Source: an uncultured Actinomycetes bacterium
GTDB taxonomy: Bacteria; Actinomycetota; Actinomycetes; Nanopelagicales; Nanopelagicaceae
Assembly: GCA_903843225.1 (NCBI GenBank)
Contig: CAIMOX010000036.1
Coordinates: forward strand, 1 to 36,203
Direction: 5' to 3'
Length of the DNA stretch: 36,203 bases
Below the pieces are notes generated by a model that was not told where the DNA came from, did not search any database, and worked only from the letters and a program-made list of their open reading frames with translations. This document shows positions 7,744 through 16,816 of this stretch, in pieces; position 1 is the stretch's first letter, and each line of letters begins with the position of its first letter. The position numbers and the translations under genes are program-made.

Positions 7744-8709
7744 TCAGAAGTGACCCTTGTCACCTGACATCGCTGCTCCTTCGAGGTCACCACGGACGAG
7801 GTGATAGAGGATCGATTGAATCGTTGTCCGGCGGTGGAAGGCTTCACGCCAGATATATGAGCGATCCCCATCAATGACATCTGCGCTGACCTCTTCGCCC
7901 CGATGGGCAGGTAGGCAATGCATGAAGATGGCATCGTTTTCAGCCAACCCCATGAGATGTTTATTCACTTGATAGGGGGTCAACGCCTTCAACTTTTCGG
8001 TGCGCTCGCTCTCAGGGTCACCCATCGACATCCACACATCTGTGTATAGAACTGATGACCCCTTGGCCGCGCTCTCAGGATCATGGTCAACCTCGACGAT
8101 CGCACCAGTTTTCTCAGCAATCTTTCGGGCTGTGGCAATAGCCTCCTGTGCCGGCGCCCACTTACCCAGCGGCGTTGACGCGACTACATGCACTCCAAGG
8201 ATTGCACCCATTGTGAGCCAGGCATGCGCCATATTATTTCCATCGCCGATGTAGGTGAATTTACGTCCAGTGACATCGCTACCGAAAACTTCGCGAATCG
8301 TCGCCCAATCGGCGAGAAGTTGAGTGGGATGATCCACATCTGTGAGTCCATTGATAACTGGAATGGAGGCATGTGCACCAAGTTCATCCACATCGCTCTG
8401 AGCAAAGGTGCGAATCAAAAGCGCTGAACAGAATTGACTGATAACTCGGGCCGTATCAGCGATCGTTTCGCCACGACCGATCTGTAGATCATCGCCACGA
8501 AGGAAGATTGGTGTTCCGCCAAGATGAGCAACCGCTGTCTCGGAGGCGAGCCGGGTGCGCGTTGATGGCTTCGTCATGTAAATACCGACTGTGCGGTTAG
8601 CGAGAGCATCCTTGGAGCTCAATGGATTCTTAGCAAAATGTGCGGCGGTATTGAGAAGTAATTCAACATCGCCACGACTTAGGTCGGCGGTGCGCAGGAG
8701 ATCCTTCAT
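7744..8709 (-). CDS. argF: Ornithine carbamoyltransferase
   Basis: Transfers the carbamoyl group from carbamoyl phosphate to ornithine to give citrulline in arginine synthesis; cytoplasmic trimer. The 321-residue protein has the carbamoyl-phosphate loop STRTR at 49-53, HPTQ at 127-130, the ornithine-specific SMG loop at 228-230 (distinguishing it from aspartate carbamoyltransferase), and the catalytic HCLP at 264-267. It stands apart from any other arg biosynthetic gene in this window, upstream of the transhydrogenase genes on the same strand. The ATG at 8709 has no Shine-Dalgarno, but a TAAGAT hexamer 6 bases upstream suggests a leaderless transcript. The related gene for catabolic OTC cannot be fully excluded, but biosynthetic use is more likely. 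Confidence 0.95.
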   Translation of the reverse strand: MKDLLRTADLSRGDVELLLNTAAHFAKNPLSSKDALANRTVGIYMTKPSTRTRLASETAVAHLGGTPIFLRGDDLQIGRGETIADTARVISQFCSALLIRTFAQSDVDELGAHASIPVINGLTDVDHPTQLLADWATIREVFGSDVTGRKFTYIGDGNNMAHAWLTMGAILGVHVVASTPLGKWAPAQEAIATARKIAEKTGAIVEVDHDPESAAKGSSVLYTDVWMSMGDPESERTEKLKALTPYQVNKHLMGLAENDAIFMHCLPAHRGEEVSADVIDGDRSYIWREAFHRRTTIQSILYHLVRGDLEGAAMSGDKGHF

Positions 8710-8715
8710 TAGAGA

Positions 8716-8721
8716 ATCTTA
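8716..8721 (-). promoter_or_regulatory. Candidate leaderless -10 element for argF
   Basis: TAAGAT on the minus strand, 6 bases before the argF ATG. It sits within the 30-base gap to the divergent DUF3039 gene, whose own -10 candidate is at 8727-8732. Confidence 0.55.
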
Positions 8722-8726
8722 GGCGA

Positions 8727-8732
8727 TAGAAT
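8727..8732 (+). promoter_or_regulatory. Candidate leaderless -10 element for the DUF3039 gene
   Basis: TAGAAT on the plus strand, 7 bases before the ATG at 8740, so the transcript would begin at the start codon. It is back-to-back with the argF -10 element, and the two promoters must overlap. Confidence 0.6.
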
Positions 8733-8739
8733 CGCACTT

Positions 8740-9030
8740 ATGAGCACCGCTACGACCACGAGCATGAGCATCGGGACAGTTCCCGGCTTGGGTGCGATCG
8801 GTTCTACCGCTGAAAAACTCGACGAATCTACCCTCCCCACCACCACCGAGGATGGCGATCACGAGCGCTTCTCTCACTACGTCCGCAAAGAGAAGGTCGT
8901 TGAATCTGCGGTCACAGGCAAAGCCGTGCGAGCGCTCTGCGGGAAGAAATGGGTTCCAGGTCGTGACCCTGAAAAGTTTCCGATCTGCCCGACGTGTAAA
9001 GAGATTTACGCTACGTTGAAAAAGGAGTAG
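8740..9030 (+). CDS. DUF3039 family protein
   Basis: A 96-residue protein of an uncharacterised family conserved in Actinobacteria. After a Ser/Thr-rich, probably flexible N-terminus of about 40 residues comes the family core with HYVRKEKV, ALCGKKWVPGRDP and FPICPTCKEIY. The cysteines in CGK and CPTC look like a small zinc-ribbon-type metal site, which is inference. The start ATG is preceded by a TAGAAT -10 element at 7 bases and no Shine-Dalgarno, so translation is probably leaderless. The following GH18 gene begins 6 bases after its stop, and its Shine-Dalgarno AAGGAG lies inside the end of this gene. The function is unknown. Confidence 0.9.
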   Translation: MSTATTTSMSIGTVPGLGAIGSTAEKLDESTLPTTTEDGDHERFSHYVRKEKVVESAVTGKAVRALCGKKWVPGRDPEKFPICPTCKEIYATLKKE

Positions 9031-9036
9031 CAACCC

Positions 9037-10833
9037 GTGTCGATTCGGCGCGCGATTGCAATTCGCGGCGCAGTTGCTCTCGCACTGGCGGGGTTGCTTC
9101 CGATCTCTCTACTTATATCCCCAGTTGCTCGCGCCGATAATCCACCCCGAAAAATTCTCTCTGGATGGATTCCTTACTACGGGACAAAGACTTCGATACC
9201 TGCCGCTTTAGCCAACCCAGATCTCGTGAGCGAAGTAACTCCATTTTGGTACACCTTGAAAGATCAGCAGACGATTCAAGATAATTACACACCGGCCAAT
9301 CCAAGCGTTCCGATTGCAAATACGCTTGCCTCTCTACAAACAGCTGGCTATTTAATTCTCCCGACAATTACGGATGGAACATCGGTTGACCCAAAGACCG
9401 GCAAATCTATTCCACTGGTACTTTCGAAATTACTGGCAGACCCAATCAGCGAGAAGAACATTGTTACGACAATTACAAATTTAGTAATCTCAAATAAATT
9501 TGATGGAATTGATTTAGATTGGGAGAGCTTCGCTTATGTAGACCCGAATACCACGTGGGTAACAACCCAGCCCCGGTGGGTCACTTTTATTCAGGATTTA
9601 GCGAGCTCACTCCATGCACAAGGAAAATTATTATCTGTCACGACTCCACCACTTTTTGATCCGGCATCAGGTAAACGTGGCTACTACCTATATGCCTGGC
9701 AGCAGATTGGTAGCTTCATAGATCGATTGCGAATTATGGCTTACGACTATTCAACGTCGAGCCCGGGACCGATTGGGCCAATAACGTGGACTGAGAGCGC
9801 AGTGCAATATGCAATTTCAGTGATGCCCGCATCAAAGGTCTACGTTGGAATCCCTGGTTATGGGCGAGATTGGGTTACGAAAGTCGATGGCACCTGTCCA
9901 ACGCTTCCGATCAATTATCTCAAAGCCGTGAGCACTACTGCCTCTGCCGCAACCTTTGTCATGCACGATGCTGCAAATTTAGCCGCCACATATAACGCAA
10001 CTCCAACCTATGTCGACAAGTATGGAGAGAGCACTTTCACTTATCAGAAGAGCTATAACGGAACCACTGCTGATGGCAGTCTTACGACCTGTACCGCTAC
10101 TCGTACCGTCTGGTATCAGGATGCAAAAGGTTTCGGTCTGCGGGCATCACTCGTCGCAAAATACCACCTAGGCGGAATCGCAGAGTGGACCCTTGGGATG
10201 GAGGATCCGACGGCGATCGCCGCGATCCGACAGGTGGCGACATCGATCGCACCTGATCAAGTCGTGGCAAATCTTCAAGCTAATACTTCCACCACATCGG
10301 TCGGCGCAATCTTGACTCTGACTAGCTCTTTCAAGAAGAAGGACACAACCGCATTCGCTGGGATCCCAGTACAGCTTGAGCTAAAGAGCTCCGCCGGTGA
10401 TTGGACGAAGATCTACAGTGGGCTCACGCAGAGCGATGGTTCGATTTCATTGCCGATCACCTTGGGAGAGAACTCGATTCTGCGCGTTAAAAGTGATGGA
10501 TCGTGGGATCGACTTTCGGGGCAGTCATCAGAAGTGCCAGTGAGTGTTTCGAGGTTGATCACGTGGAATCCACCAACTTCCATGCGCCGCGGTATCTCGT
10601 ACTTATCGAGTGGATCTATATTTCCCAAAGAAGCGGGGGTTGTTGTTTCTCTTGAAAGTCCTACATCGGGTTTATGGAGCACACCACCATCAGCGACGAC
10701 AGATAGCGAGGGTCACTTCACTCTCCCAATCGCGCTCACCAAGAGTGGCGCCTTGACCCTAAGAGCCACAATCGCCGGCGACCCAAAGTTTGACCGATCA
10801 CAGAGCGATTTTGTTACAGTGCTGGTGCGATGA
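9037..10833 (+). CDS. Secreted glycoside hydrolase family 18 protein
   Basis: A 598-residue exported protein with a GH18 (chitinase-like) catalytic domain. A signal peptide is visible (Arg-rich start, hydrophobic 11-30, likely cleavage after ARA near residue 33). The catalytic motif DGIDLDWE is at 156-163 with E163 as proton donor, and MAYDY at 234-238 is the second family motif. From about residue 420 the protein continues as beta-rich, Ser/Thr-rich sequence resembling one or two Ig-like repeats, perhaps for cell-wall binding. It may cleave chitin, peptidoglycan-like or other GlcNAc polymers; spore-germination YaaH-type GH18 proteins are close in style. The start is GTG at 9037, chosen for the AAGGAG 9 bases upstream and the signal peptide. 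Its stop overlaps the clpS ATG (ATGA). Confidence 0.9.
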   Translation: MSIRRAIAIRGAVALALAGLLPISLLISPVARADNPPRKILSGWIPYYGTKTSIPAALANPDLVSEVTPFWYTLKDQQTIQDNYTPANPSVPIANTLASLQTAGYLILPTITDGTSVDPKTGKSIPLVLSKLLADPISEKNIVTTITNLVISNKFDGIDLDWESFAYVDPNTTWVTTQPRWVTFIQDLASSLHAQGKLLSVTTPPLFDPASGKRGYYLYAWQQIGSFIDRLRIMAYDYSTSSPGPIGPITWTESAVQYAISVMPASKVYVGIPGYGRDWVTKVDGTCPTLPINYLKAVSTTASAATFVMHDAANLAATYNATPTYVDKYGESTFTYQKSYNGTTADGSLTTCTATRTVWYQDAKGFGLRASLVAKYHLGGIAEWTLGMEDPTAIAAIRQVATSIAPDQVVANLQANTSTTSVGAILTLTSSFKKKDTTAFAGIPVQLELKSSAGDWTKIYSGLTQSDGSISLPITLGENSILRVKSDGSWDRLSGQSSEVPVSVSRLITWNPPTSMRRGISYLSSGSIFPKEAGVVVSLESPTSGLWSTPPSATTDSEGHFTLPIALTKSGALTLRATIAGDPKFDRSQSDFVTVLVR

Positions 10834-11126
10834 ATACTGACAGCACCACCCTCACCGATATTGATGCTGCATTACATGAGCTCTTAGATCGACCTTGGAC
10901 CTGCATAGTTTGGGATGATCCCGTAAATCTCATGTCGTATGTAGTTTTTGTTTTTCAGAAACTCTTCGGTTTCTCTCAAGAGAAAGCACATGAATTAATG
11001 CTGCTCGTACATCATGAAGGTCGAGCAGTTGTAGCAAGCGGTACTCGGGAAGAGATGGAGCGCCACGTTCAACAGCTCCATGAGCATGGACTCTGGGCAA
11101 CGCTCCAACGTGATGACAAGATTTAG
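10830..11126 (+). CDS. clpS: ATP-dependent Clp protease adaptor ClpS
   Basis: ClpS delivers N-degron substrates to the ClpC/ClpA unfoldase. The 98-residue protein has the usual flexible N-terminus, then the substrate-pocket motif DDPVN at 29-33, the helix with [13 protein letters not shown] around 52-64, and a C-terminal beta-alpha element. The start overlaps the stop of the GH18 gene by 4 bases. The next gene, of family DUF2017, starts 10 bases later; clpS-DUF2017 adjacency is a standard actinobacterial arrangement. Together with ssrA at the window start, two parts of the protein quality-control system are present here. Confidence 0.95.
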   Translation: MNTDSTTLTDIDAALHELLDRPWTCIVWDDPVNLMSYVVFVFQKLFGFSQEKAHELMLLVHHEGRAVVASGTREEMERHVQQLHEHGLWATLQRDDKI

Positions 11127-11136
11127 GTGAACGAGA

Positions 11137-11685
11137 ATGTCTAATTTTGAACGTCATGATGGGGTCTACTCACTCGATCTGACTCTTGATGAAGCTCACA
11201 TTCTGATCAATCTTGTAGAGCAATTACTTGAACTCTTTGGCGAGGGAGATTTCTTCCACCATTACGATGCAAACGATCCTTTTGCTCAGTTGATGTCAAT
11301 GCAGCATGAAGTTGTGACTCCAGATGACCCAGTCCTCTTGAGATTACTTCCTAATGCTTATGCTGATCCAGAGGCAGCAGGTGACTTTAGGCGATTTACT
11401 GAAGGCGCTATTCGCGCATCAAAACAGCGGGTACTACATGAGGTGCGTGCCCATTTAGCAATCTTGGTGGATCAAGATCAGGCAGGGAGAGTCTCTGACC
11501 TTGAAGCCGATACTTGGCTGATGGCGCTCAACGATCTTCGTCTCGCTCTCAGTGTCAGACTCGAAATCGATGAAGAAAGCTTTGAGCTCTTCGAATCCTT
11601 GCCTGACGAGGATCCGCAGAAATCTATTTACGCCGTCTACTACTGGCTTGGGTGGCTCCAAGAGAACCTGCTTCATTTGCTCTGA
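11137..11685 (+). CDS. DUF2017 family protein
   Basis: A 182-residue, mostly helical, acidic protein of a family found next to clpS in Actinobacteria. It starts with a short beta-like segment, followed by helices with ILINLVEQLLELF near 23-35 and a C-terminal YYWLGWLQENLL segment that fits the family ending. No catalytic motif is visible. Its genomic link suggests a role linked to ClpS-dependent proteolysis, but no biochemical function is established to my knowledge. The ATG at 11137 is preceded by AGGTGA at a suitable distance, overlapping the clpS stop. Confidence 0.85.
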   Translation: MSNFERHDGVYSLDLTLDEAHILINLVEQLLELFGEGDFFHHYDANDPFAQLMSMQHEVVTPDDPVLLRLLPNAYADPEAAGDFRRFTEGAIRASKQRVLHEVRAHLAILVDQDQAGRVSDLEADTWLMALNDLRLALSVRLEIDEESFELFESLPDEDPQKSIYAVYYWLGWLQENLLHLL

Positions 11686-11693
11686 TCGTGCTC

Positions 11694-11699
11694 TAAACT
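11694..11699 (+). promoter_or_regulatory. Candidate leaderless -10 element for murI
   Basis: TAAACT, 6 bases before the murI ATG and just after the DUF2017 stop. It would give a transcript starting at the start codon. The GAGG in the gap is too close to the ATG to act as a normal Shine-Dalgarno. Confidence 0.5.
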
Positions 11700-11705
11700 G
11701 AGGTC

Positions 11706-12494
11706 ATGACTAACGCGCCGATCGGAATCTTCGATTCTGGCGTTGGCGGCTTAACAGTTGCACGAGCAATCATCGATCAACTCCCACATGAATCAATTCT
11801 CTACTTAGGCGATAGCGCAAGAGGTCCTTACGGTCCAAGGCCACTCGCACAGGTTCGTAGTTTCGCGCTTGAGTCTTTAGACCAACTAGTTGAAGCTGGT
11901 GCAAAAGCCCTAGTTATTGCTTGTAACACTGCGAGCGCCGCAATGCTTCGAGATGCCCGCGAACGTTATGAAATTCCTGTGATTGAAGTGATCCAACCGG
12001 CTGCCCGCCGTGCTGTCTCTGCAACACGTTCCGGAAAAATTGGTGTCATTGGGACTGCAGCAACAATTGAGTCTGGCGCCTACCTTGATGCGTTTAACGC
12101 TGCGCCACAGTTGGAGATCACTGCGATCGCCTGTCCAAGGTTTGTTGAGTTTGTAGAGCGCGGGGAAACTTCCGGTCCGGCGATTACCGCTGTTGCACAA
12201 GAGTATCTCCGGCCACTTCTTGATCATGGGATTGATACCTTGGTCCTTGGATGTACCCACTATCCGCTTCTCACTGGTGTGATCTCTTACGTCATGGGTG
12301 ATTACGTGACACTCGTGTCGAGCGCTGAAGAGACTGCTAAAGATCTCTACCGAACCCTTGCTGAAAACTCCATGATGAGTACTGGTGATAAACCCACCTA
12401 TCGCTTCATTTCAACTGGAGATACGGCCGCATTCAGCGCTCTCGCTCGAAGATTCTTGGGGCCAGAAGTCACGACAGTAGAGAGCCATCTGTAA
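11706..12494 (+). CDS. murI: Glutamate racemase
   Basis: Converts L-glutamate to D-glutamate for peptidoglycan, with two cysteines as acid/base catalysts and no cofactor. In this 262-residue protein the cysteines are C73 in ACNTAS and C183 in GCTHYP; the N-terminal FDSGVGG with D10-S11 is also present. The length is normal. It begins 20 bases after DUF2017, and a TAAACT -10 element 6 bases upstream indicates that it may start its own leaderless transcript that continues into rph and rdgB. This gene order (clpS, DUF2017, murI, rph, rdgB) is known from many Actinobacteria. Confidence 0.96.
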   Translation: MTNAPIGIFDSGVGGLTVARAIIDQLPHESILYLGDSARGPYGPRPLAQVRSFALESLDQLVEAGAKALVIACNTASAAMLRDARERYEIPVIEVIQPAARRAVSATRSGKIGVIGTAATIESGAYLDAFNAAPQLEITAIACPRFVEFVERGETSGPAITAVAQEYLRPLLDHGIDTLVLGCTHYPLLTGVISYVMGDYVTLVSSAEETAKDLYRTLAENSMMSTGDKPTYRFISTGDTAAFSALARRFLGPEVTTVESHL

Positions 12495-12539
12495 TTTCTA
12501 ACGAATAATTTTCCACGACCGAGAAGAAGAGAGATCAAG

Positions 12540-13268
12540 ATGTCTAAGCGCAGTGACGGAAGAACCCCAGATCAACTTCGGCCTATTTCATTTCAACGAA
12601 ATTGGTTAAAGAATGCAGAAGGTTCGGTCTTAGTGGAGTATGGCAACACCCGAGTCCTCTGCGTTGCCTCATTCACCCCCGGTGTCCCACGATGGCTGAC
12701 TGGTAAGGGCAGTGGTTGGGTTACCTCAGAATATGCGATGTTACCTCGGGCTACCCACACTCGCTCTGACCGCGAGAGCGTCAAGGGGAAGATTGGTGGT
12801 CGCACTCAGGAAATTTCTCGATTAGTCGGCCGTTCGCTCCGCGCTGTGGTTGATACAAAAGCGCTTGGAGAAAATACCATCGTGATCGATTGCGATGTCT
12901 TACAAGCAGATGGTGGCACAAGAACTGCAGCAATAACCGGTGCTTATGTAGCCCTTGCAGATGCCATCGCATGGGCGAAGGATGCTGGCCACATTCTTGC
13001 TGATCGCGTAGTCCTGCGGCAATCAGTTGCTGCTGTAAGCGTTGGAATCATCAAAGGCGTTCCGATGCTCGATCTCTGTTATGTCGAAGATGTGGACGCT
13101 GACACTGACATGAACATTGTCTGTACCGCGGATGGTAATTTTGTAGAAGTGCAGGGCACCGCTGAAGGAGTTCCATTTAATCGCGATCTACTCAATCAAC
13201 TCCTAGATCTTGGCGTTGCTGGTTGTAAAGAACTTACATCGCTGCAAGCGGCAGCAATCGCGCGTTAA
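12540..13268 (+). CDS. rph: Ribonuclease PH
   Basis: A phosphorolytic 3'-5' exoribonuclease that trims tRNA 3' ends, working as a ring of six subunits. The 242-residue protein matches the family length and begins with [11 protein letters not shown]. The conserved RSLRAVVD and the phosphate-site segment [18 protein letters not shown] are visible, and the C-terminus carries [12 protein letters not shown]. The ATG at 12540 follows a purine-rich AGAGAG about 6 bases upstream, a weak Shine-Dalgarno. It lies 45 bases after murI and 9 bases before rdgB, probably in one operon. Confidence 0.96.
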   Translation: MSKRSDGRTPDQLRPISFQRNWLKNAEGSVLVEYGNTRVLCVASFTPGVPRWLTGKGSGWVTSEYAMLPRATHTRSDRESVKGKIGGRTQEISRLVGRSLRAVVDTKALGENTIVIDCDVLQADGGTRTAAITGAYVALADAIAWAKDAGHILADRVVLRQSVAAVSVGIIKGVPMLDLCYVEDVDADTDMNIVCTADGNFVEVQGTAEGVPFNRDLLNQLLDLGVAGCKELTSLQAAAIAR

Positions 13269-13277
13269 GGATCTTTT

Positions 13278-13931
13278 GTGAGTGAGTTAGAGAGCGAGAT
13301 CGTGAATAAGCGAGTGGTCTTAGCGACACGTAATCAAGGCAAGATCAGTGAATTTGAACGATTACTCTCTGAATATGCAGGGGATATCACGGTACTGGGC
13401 TTGAGAGATTTTCCAGATATGCCTGACGTTGCAGAAACAGGTCTCACCCTTGAAGAAAATGCGTTACTTAAATCTAGAGCGATTGCTGCCTTTACCGGAC
13501 TACCCGCGCTTGCAGACGATAGCGGGCTCTTCGTCGCAGCCCTTGGGGGTGACCCTGGTGTTTACTCTGCGAGATGGGCGGGTGAGCACGGAAATGATCG
13601 TGCTAATACCGCGAAGGTCTTATCCCAAATGTCCGAACTCTCACTAAGTATTCCCGATCTTGATCGCAGCGCTTCATTCAAGTGTGTTATAGCGCTCTCC
13701 TTCCCCGAATCTCACCCTCACAGGGGAGAAGATCTCATCGAAATGGGTGAAATGCCGGGTTCGCTCATCGAGGAGGCTCGTGGTGATAAAGGTTTTGGCT
13801 ATGACCCAATCTTTCTACCCACTGGCTCACTCCTCACTTCAGCAGAGCTTTCAGCTGCGGAGAAAGATGAACGTAGCCATCGCGGCCGCGCCATGCGGGC
13901 GATTACGCCACGATTGATCGCTCTTCTCTAA
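13278..13931 (+). CDS. rdgB: dITP/XTP pyrophosphatase (non-canonical purine NTPase)
   Basis: Hydrolyses inosine and xanthosine triphosphates to keep deaminated purines out of DNA and RNA. The 217-residue protein shows the N-terminal ATRNQGKISEFERLL nucleotide-binding motif, the acidic ADDSGLFVAALGG stretch with metal-binding aspartates, ARWAG, and GFGYDPIFLP near the end. The start is GTG at 13278 with TAAGGA 7 bases upstream. The N-terminus is about ten residues longer than in E. coli. It is the last gene of the clpS-to-rdgB run. Confidence 0.95.
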   Translation: MSELESEIVNKRVVLATRNQGKISEFERLLSEYAGDITVLGLRDFPDMPDVAETGLTLEENALLKSRAIAAFTGLPALADDSGLFVAALGGDPGVYSARWAGEHGNDRANTAKVLSQMSELSLSIPDLDRSASFKCVIALSFPESHPHRGEDLIEMGEMPGSLIEEARGDKGFGYDPIFLPTGSLLTSAELSAAEKDERSHRGRAMRAITPRLIALL

Positions 13932-14019
13932 CCTTCTCTAGTACCATTTTCACTAGGAATTACTACCGAAATCTGGTGAGGCGCAAGCGCACCGATTGAG
14001 AGAATCAAGGAGTTCAACT

Positions 14020-14967
14020 GTGGCCGTGAAGAAGAGCGCTAAGAAGGTTGCTAAGAAAGCACCCGCTAAGAAGGTTGCTAAGAAAGTTGCCAAGAAGGTA
14101 GCTGCCAAGCGTCCGGTTAAAAAAGTTGCTAAGAAGGTAGCTGCCAAGCGTCCGGTTAAAAAGGTTGCTAAAAAGGTAGCGAAGAAGGCTCCCGCCAAGA
14201 AGGTAGCTGCAAAGAAGGTAGCTAAGAAGGCTCCCGCCAAGCGTCCAGTTAAAAAGGTTGCTAAAAAGGTAGCGAAGAAGGCTCCTGCCAAGAAGTCCGC
14301 TGCAAAGCGTTCAACCACTCGCACCTCAGATCGCATTGTTATCCCACAAGTACCAGGCAGTGGGTTGAAGAGCGTTACGACAATCTCAACAACTCCACCT
14401 GTCAAGAGCGTTGATGCAGCGAAGAGCCCTGCTGCGAGCGCTGCGGCTACGAAGAGCTCGGTCACACCTAAAAATTCTTCCTCTCGCGTCGTTGTCACTG
14501 TGATCGCTGGCGTAGCGCTTCTTGCCATCGTTGTTATCTCACGCAATCACAGCTCAACAACGTCAACTACAACCGCAACTCCAGCTGCTTCATCATCAGC
14601 AAGTGCATCAGCTATGGCAAGTGACTCTGCTTCACCAAGTGCTATGACATCTACCAGCGCAACTCCAGCTGCTGCAGATGGCACACATGCTGCACCAACA
14701 GGAATCGTTGCTCATTACACATCAACAGGTGCAACAATCTTCTGGGCGGCTCCAGCAGGGGCTACAGGTCTTACTAATTTCAACATCGAGATCGCATCAA
14801 ATGGTGGGTCATGGAAGTTGATCTCAACAGTGCCAGCGTCACAGCTCTCACTTGATATTACTAAGGGTGCGACCGACGGTTGGTCTTCATTCCGAGTCTC
14901 TGCTGTCTACTCAGATGGCAAAGTCATCGGAGGAAAAGTCTTCGGCCTCCCAGGTCAATACGCCTAA
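14020..14967 (+). CDS. Membrane protein with histone H1-like cytoplasmic tail and external FN3-like domain
   Basis: 315 residues in four parts. Residues 1-98 are a Lys/Ala/Val/Pro-rich tail made of repeats such as KKVAKKAPAK and AAKRPVKK, of the type found at the end of histone H1 and of mycobacterial and streptomycete nucleoid proteins. Residues 99-155 are a Ser/Thr/Pro-rich linker. Residues 157-174 (VVVTVIAGVALLAIVVIS) are one membrane helix. After a Ser/Thr/Ala-rich stalk, about residues 228-315 look like a fibronectin type III domain. The positive tail fixes the N-terminus inside, so the protein could hold DNA at the membrane while the FN3 part faces outward; this is inference. The start is GTG at 14020, with AAGGAG 7 bases before; a longer frame from TTG at 13996 lacks such a site. 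A strong terminator follows. Confidence 0.8.
   Translation: MAVKKSAKKVAKKAPAKKVAKKVAKKVAAKRPVKKVAKKVAAKRPVKKVAKKVAKKAPAKKVAAKKVAKKAPAKRPVKKVAKKVAKKAPAKKSAAKRSTTRTSDRIVIPQVPGSGLKSVTTISTTPPVKSVDAAKSPAASAAATKSSVTPKNSSSRVVVTVIAGVALLAIVVISRNHSSTTSTTTATPAASSSASASAMASDSASPSAMTSTSATPAAADGTHAAPTGIVAHYTSTGATIFWAAPAGATGLTNFNIEIASNGGSWKLISTVPASQLSLDITKGATDGWSSFRVSAVYSDGKVIGGKVFGLPGQYA
14030..14310 (+). repeat. Internal direct repeats in the lysine-rich tail
   Basis: The tail is built from near-identical DNA repeats. For example, a 39-bp unit containing GCTGCCAAGCGTCCGGTTAA is repeated directly from about 14100 to 14177, and a second block of about 40 bp beginning GTTAAAAAGGTTGCTA occurs near 14155 and again near 14248. 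Such repeats can expand or contract by slippage or recombination and change the number of positive charges. Confidence 0.8.
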
Positions 14968-14987
14968 ATCCGTAAGTTCATAAAGTT

Positions 14988-15021
14988 AAAACCCCGTCAC
15001 ATCGCGTGACGGGGTTTTTTT
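14988..15021. terminator. Strong bidirectional terminator
   Basis: AAAACCCCGTCAC (14988-15000) pairs with GTGACGGGGTTTT (15006-15018) around a 5-base loop and is followed by more T. The flanking A-run gives a T-run on the other strand, so it can stop both the lysine-tail gene from the left and the acyltransferase gene from the right. Confidence 0.9.
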
Positions 15022-15034
15022 ATGCCGATAATAA

Positions 15035-16816
15035 TCATTGCGCAGGCAGATGATCGAGGATCGCCGCCACATAAGCACTGCTTCCGGGATCAACAAGGTG
15101 GACGCCATCTGGCGCGAAGAATTCAGGATGTCCCTGAGAGATCGTGGCCCAGTCCACGAGTTCAGCATGTGGGTATGTGGCAATCACTCTGCTGATGATC
15201 GCATCGTTATCGGCTGCCCATGGTCTTGGCACGGCGGTATTGACGAGAATAATCTTCGGTTGATTTTTCAGAAGGTCAAGAAGCGTGCGAAGCGATCCCT
15301 CGGTGAGATGGTTATTGTTCCCAACATCGAGGATAACGATGCTATGTGGAACTTGGGAAATATCTTCTCTCACAACAGTGATTAATTCCTCGATCTGACG
15401 TCCGACTCGTGCATTGATAAGAGCGATTGGAAAGTGAGCGGCAAGTTTTGCGTGAATTCCTAAGATCACCGAATCACCAGTAACCCATAACCCAGGAACG
15501 CCAGGCTTTACTGGTGCAGCAGTTGCGAGTTCGGTTGTGACTTTCACTGAGCTAACGCCAGCATCATGATCGAGACGATAGTATGCAGCCCACGATGCGC
15601 CAATTGTCGCGAGCAAGAGGGCACTCAAAGTTGCTGCAATTGTTATACGTGCACGCATCCGCACTCGAGGCGTTCGATATTTTAATCCGCGTAACCAGTT
15701 TCCAAAGAGTCCTCGACGTATCGGGATCTCAATCCAACGTAATGAAATATCGGCTAGACCGAGGACAATCAATATTCGCGCTGCATTTATCGCCCAGATC
15801 GCTCCAGCTAAATCAACGCTTGGCCTGCTAACTTGAAAGATCACCCAATGCCATAGGTATATTCCGTAGGAACGTTCACCGATCCAGATGAGCCATCGTG
15901 CGCTGAGTAGCGGAGCAAACCGTGAAGCCGGATGCACTAAAGAGGTAATAATCGCGCACCCACAGATACCTGCAAGCGGGAAGGCGATGCGATAAAGCGC
16001 AGGATTGCTCTCATCGATAAAGAGGAATGTTGAAAGTAGTCCAATAAGTCCGACAACTCCGATTCCATCGACAAAGTCTTGGGCTCGTTGAGAGATCACC
16101 TGAGAGAGATTCTGCGGTACCCAACTTACAGCGAGTGCTGCCCCGAGAAAGAGACCGATGCTATGGGTATCGGTTCCAAAGTAGATATGACTAATTTTAT
16201 TTGTACTTGATGAAGCATCAACGGTGAGTGAAAAGATGAAGAGTGCAGCACCAGAGAATGCTGCAATTAAAAGGGCAACTTTTGCCAAATTCTTCTTTCC
16301 GAAGTTTTTCACGGCAAAGATCAGTATGAGTGGCCAGATTGCGTAGAATTGGAATTCAACTCCAAGTGACCAGGTGTGTTGAAGCAATGGCGGTCGTCCA
16401 ATAGTTTCAAAGTAATTGCGATGCTGTGCGACTAGATGCCAGTTATTTGTGCCTGACAAGACATAGGGGATATCACCAAGGAATCGATGAATCGCCTCTG
16501 GTGCAAAGAGTGCGATGATAAAACTCGTTCCCACCATCATGAATATCAATGCCGGATAGAGCCTGCGGATTCGGGCTAAGAAGAACTCTTTGAGATCGAG
16601 TGCTCCAGATCTATAAATCGAATCAAGAATAAGTCGCGTAATGACATACCCACTAATGACAAAGAAGAGGTCTACACCAAGAAAACCTCCTGGGATCCAA
16701 TGAACTCCAAGGTGATAGAGAATGACAGCAAAAACGGCGATAGCTCGTAACCCATCGATTGGAGCGATGTATCGAGAGTTGGTATCTGACTTCACTTGAT
16801 TGGAAGTGCGAGGCAT
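15035..16816 (-). CDS. OafA/OatA-type acyltransferase with SGNH domain
   Basis: A 593-residue membrane enzyme that probably O-acylates a cell-surface glycan. The N-terminal two thirds is an acyltransferase-3 domain with about ten helices; it starts with IDGLRAIAVFAVILYHLG, and GGFLGVDLFFVISGY follows. After a last helix near residue 400 comes an external SGNH hydrolase-like domain with GDSV (S449), GNN (N500) and DGVH (D570, H573), so the catalytic set is complete. OatA-type enzymes acetylate peptidoglycan and others modify lipopolysaccharide or glycolipid; the substrate here is unknown. Its ATG directly follows the TAA of the coiled-coil gene (TAAATG), so the two are probably coexpressed. 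The bidirectional terminator lies just after it. Confidence 0.9.
   Translation of the reverse strand: MPRTSNQVKSDTNSRYIAPIDGLRAIAVFAVILYHLGVHWIPGGFLGVDLFFVISGYVITRLILDSIYRSGALDLKEFFLARIRRLYPALIFMMVGTSFIIALFAPEAIHRFLGDIPYVLSGTNNWHLVAQHRNYFETIGRPPLLQHTWSLGVEFQFYAIWPLILIFAVKNFGKKNLAKVALLIAAFSGAALFIFSLTVDASSSTNKISHIYFGTDTHSIGLFLGAALAVSWVPQNLSQVISQRAQDFVDGIGVVGLIGLLSTFLFIDESNPALYRIAFPLAGICGCAIITSLVHPASRFAPLLSARWLIWIGERSYGIYLWHWVIFQVSRPSVDLAGAIWAINAARILIVLGLADISLRWIEIPIRRGLFGNWLRGLKYRTPRVRMRARITIAATLSALLLATIGASWAAYYRLDHDAGVSSVKVTTELATAAPVKPGVPGLWVTGDSVILGIHAKLAAHFPIALINARVGRQIEELITVVREDISQVPHSIVILDVGNNNHLTEGSLRTLLDLLKNQPKIILVNTAVPRPWAADNDAIISRVIATYPHAELVDWATISQGHPEFFAPDGVHLVDPGSSAYVAAILDHLPAQ

Noticed and set aside
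13953-14546. A minus-strand open frame with repeated Phe/Ala/Thr-rich hydrophobic sequence
   Set aside because: It is the antisense reading of the Lys-repeat gene; the apparent repeats are the mirror of the AAG/GCT codons.
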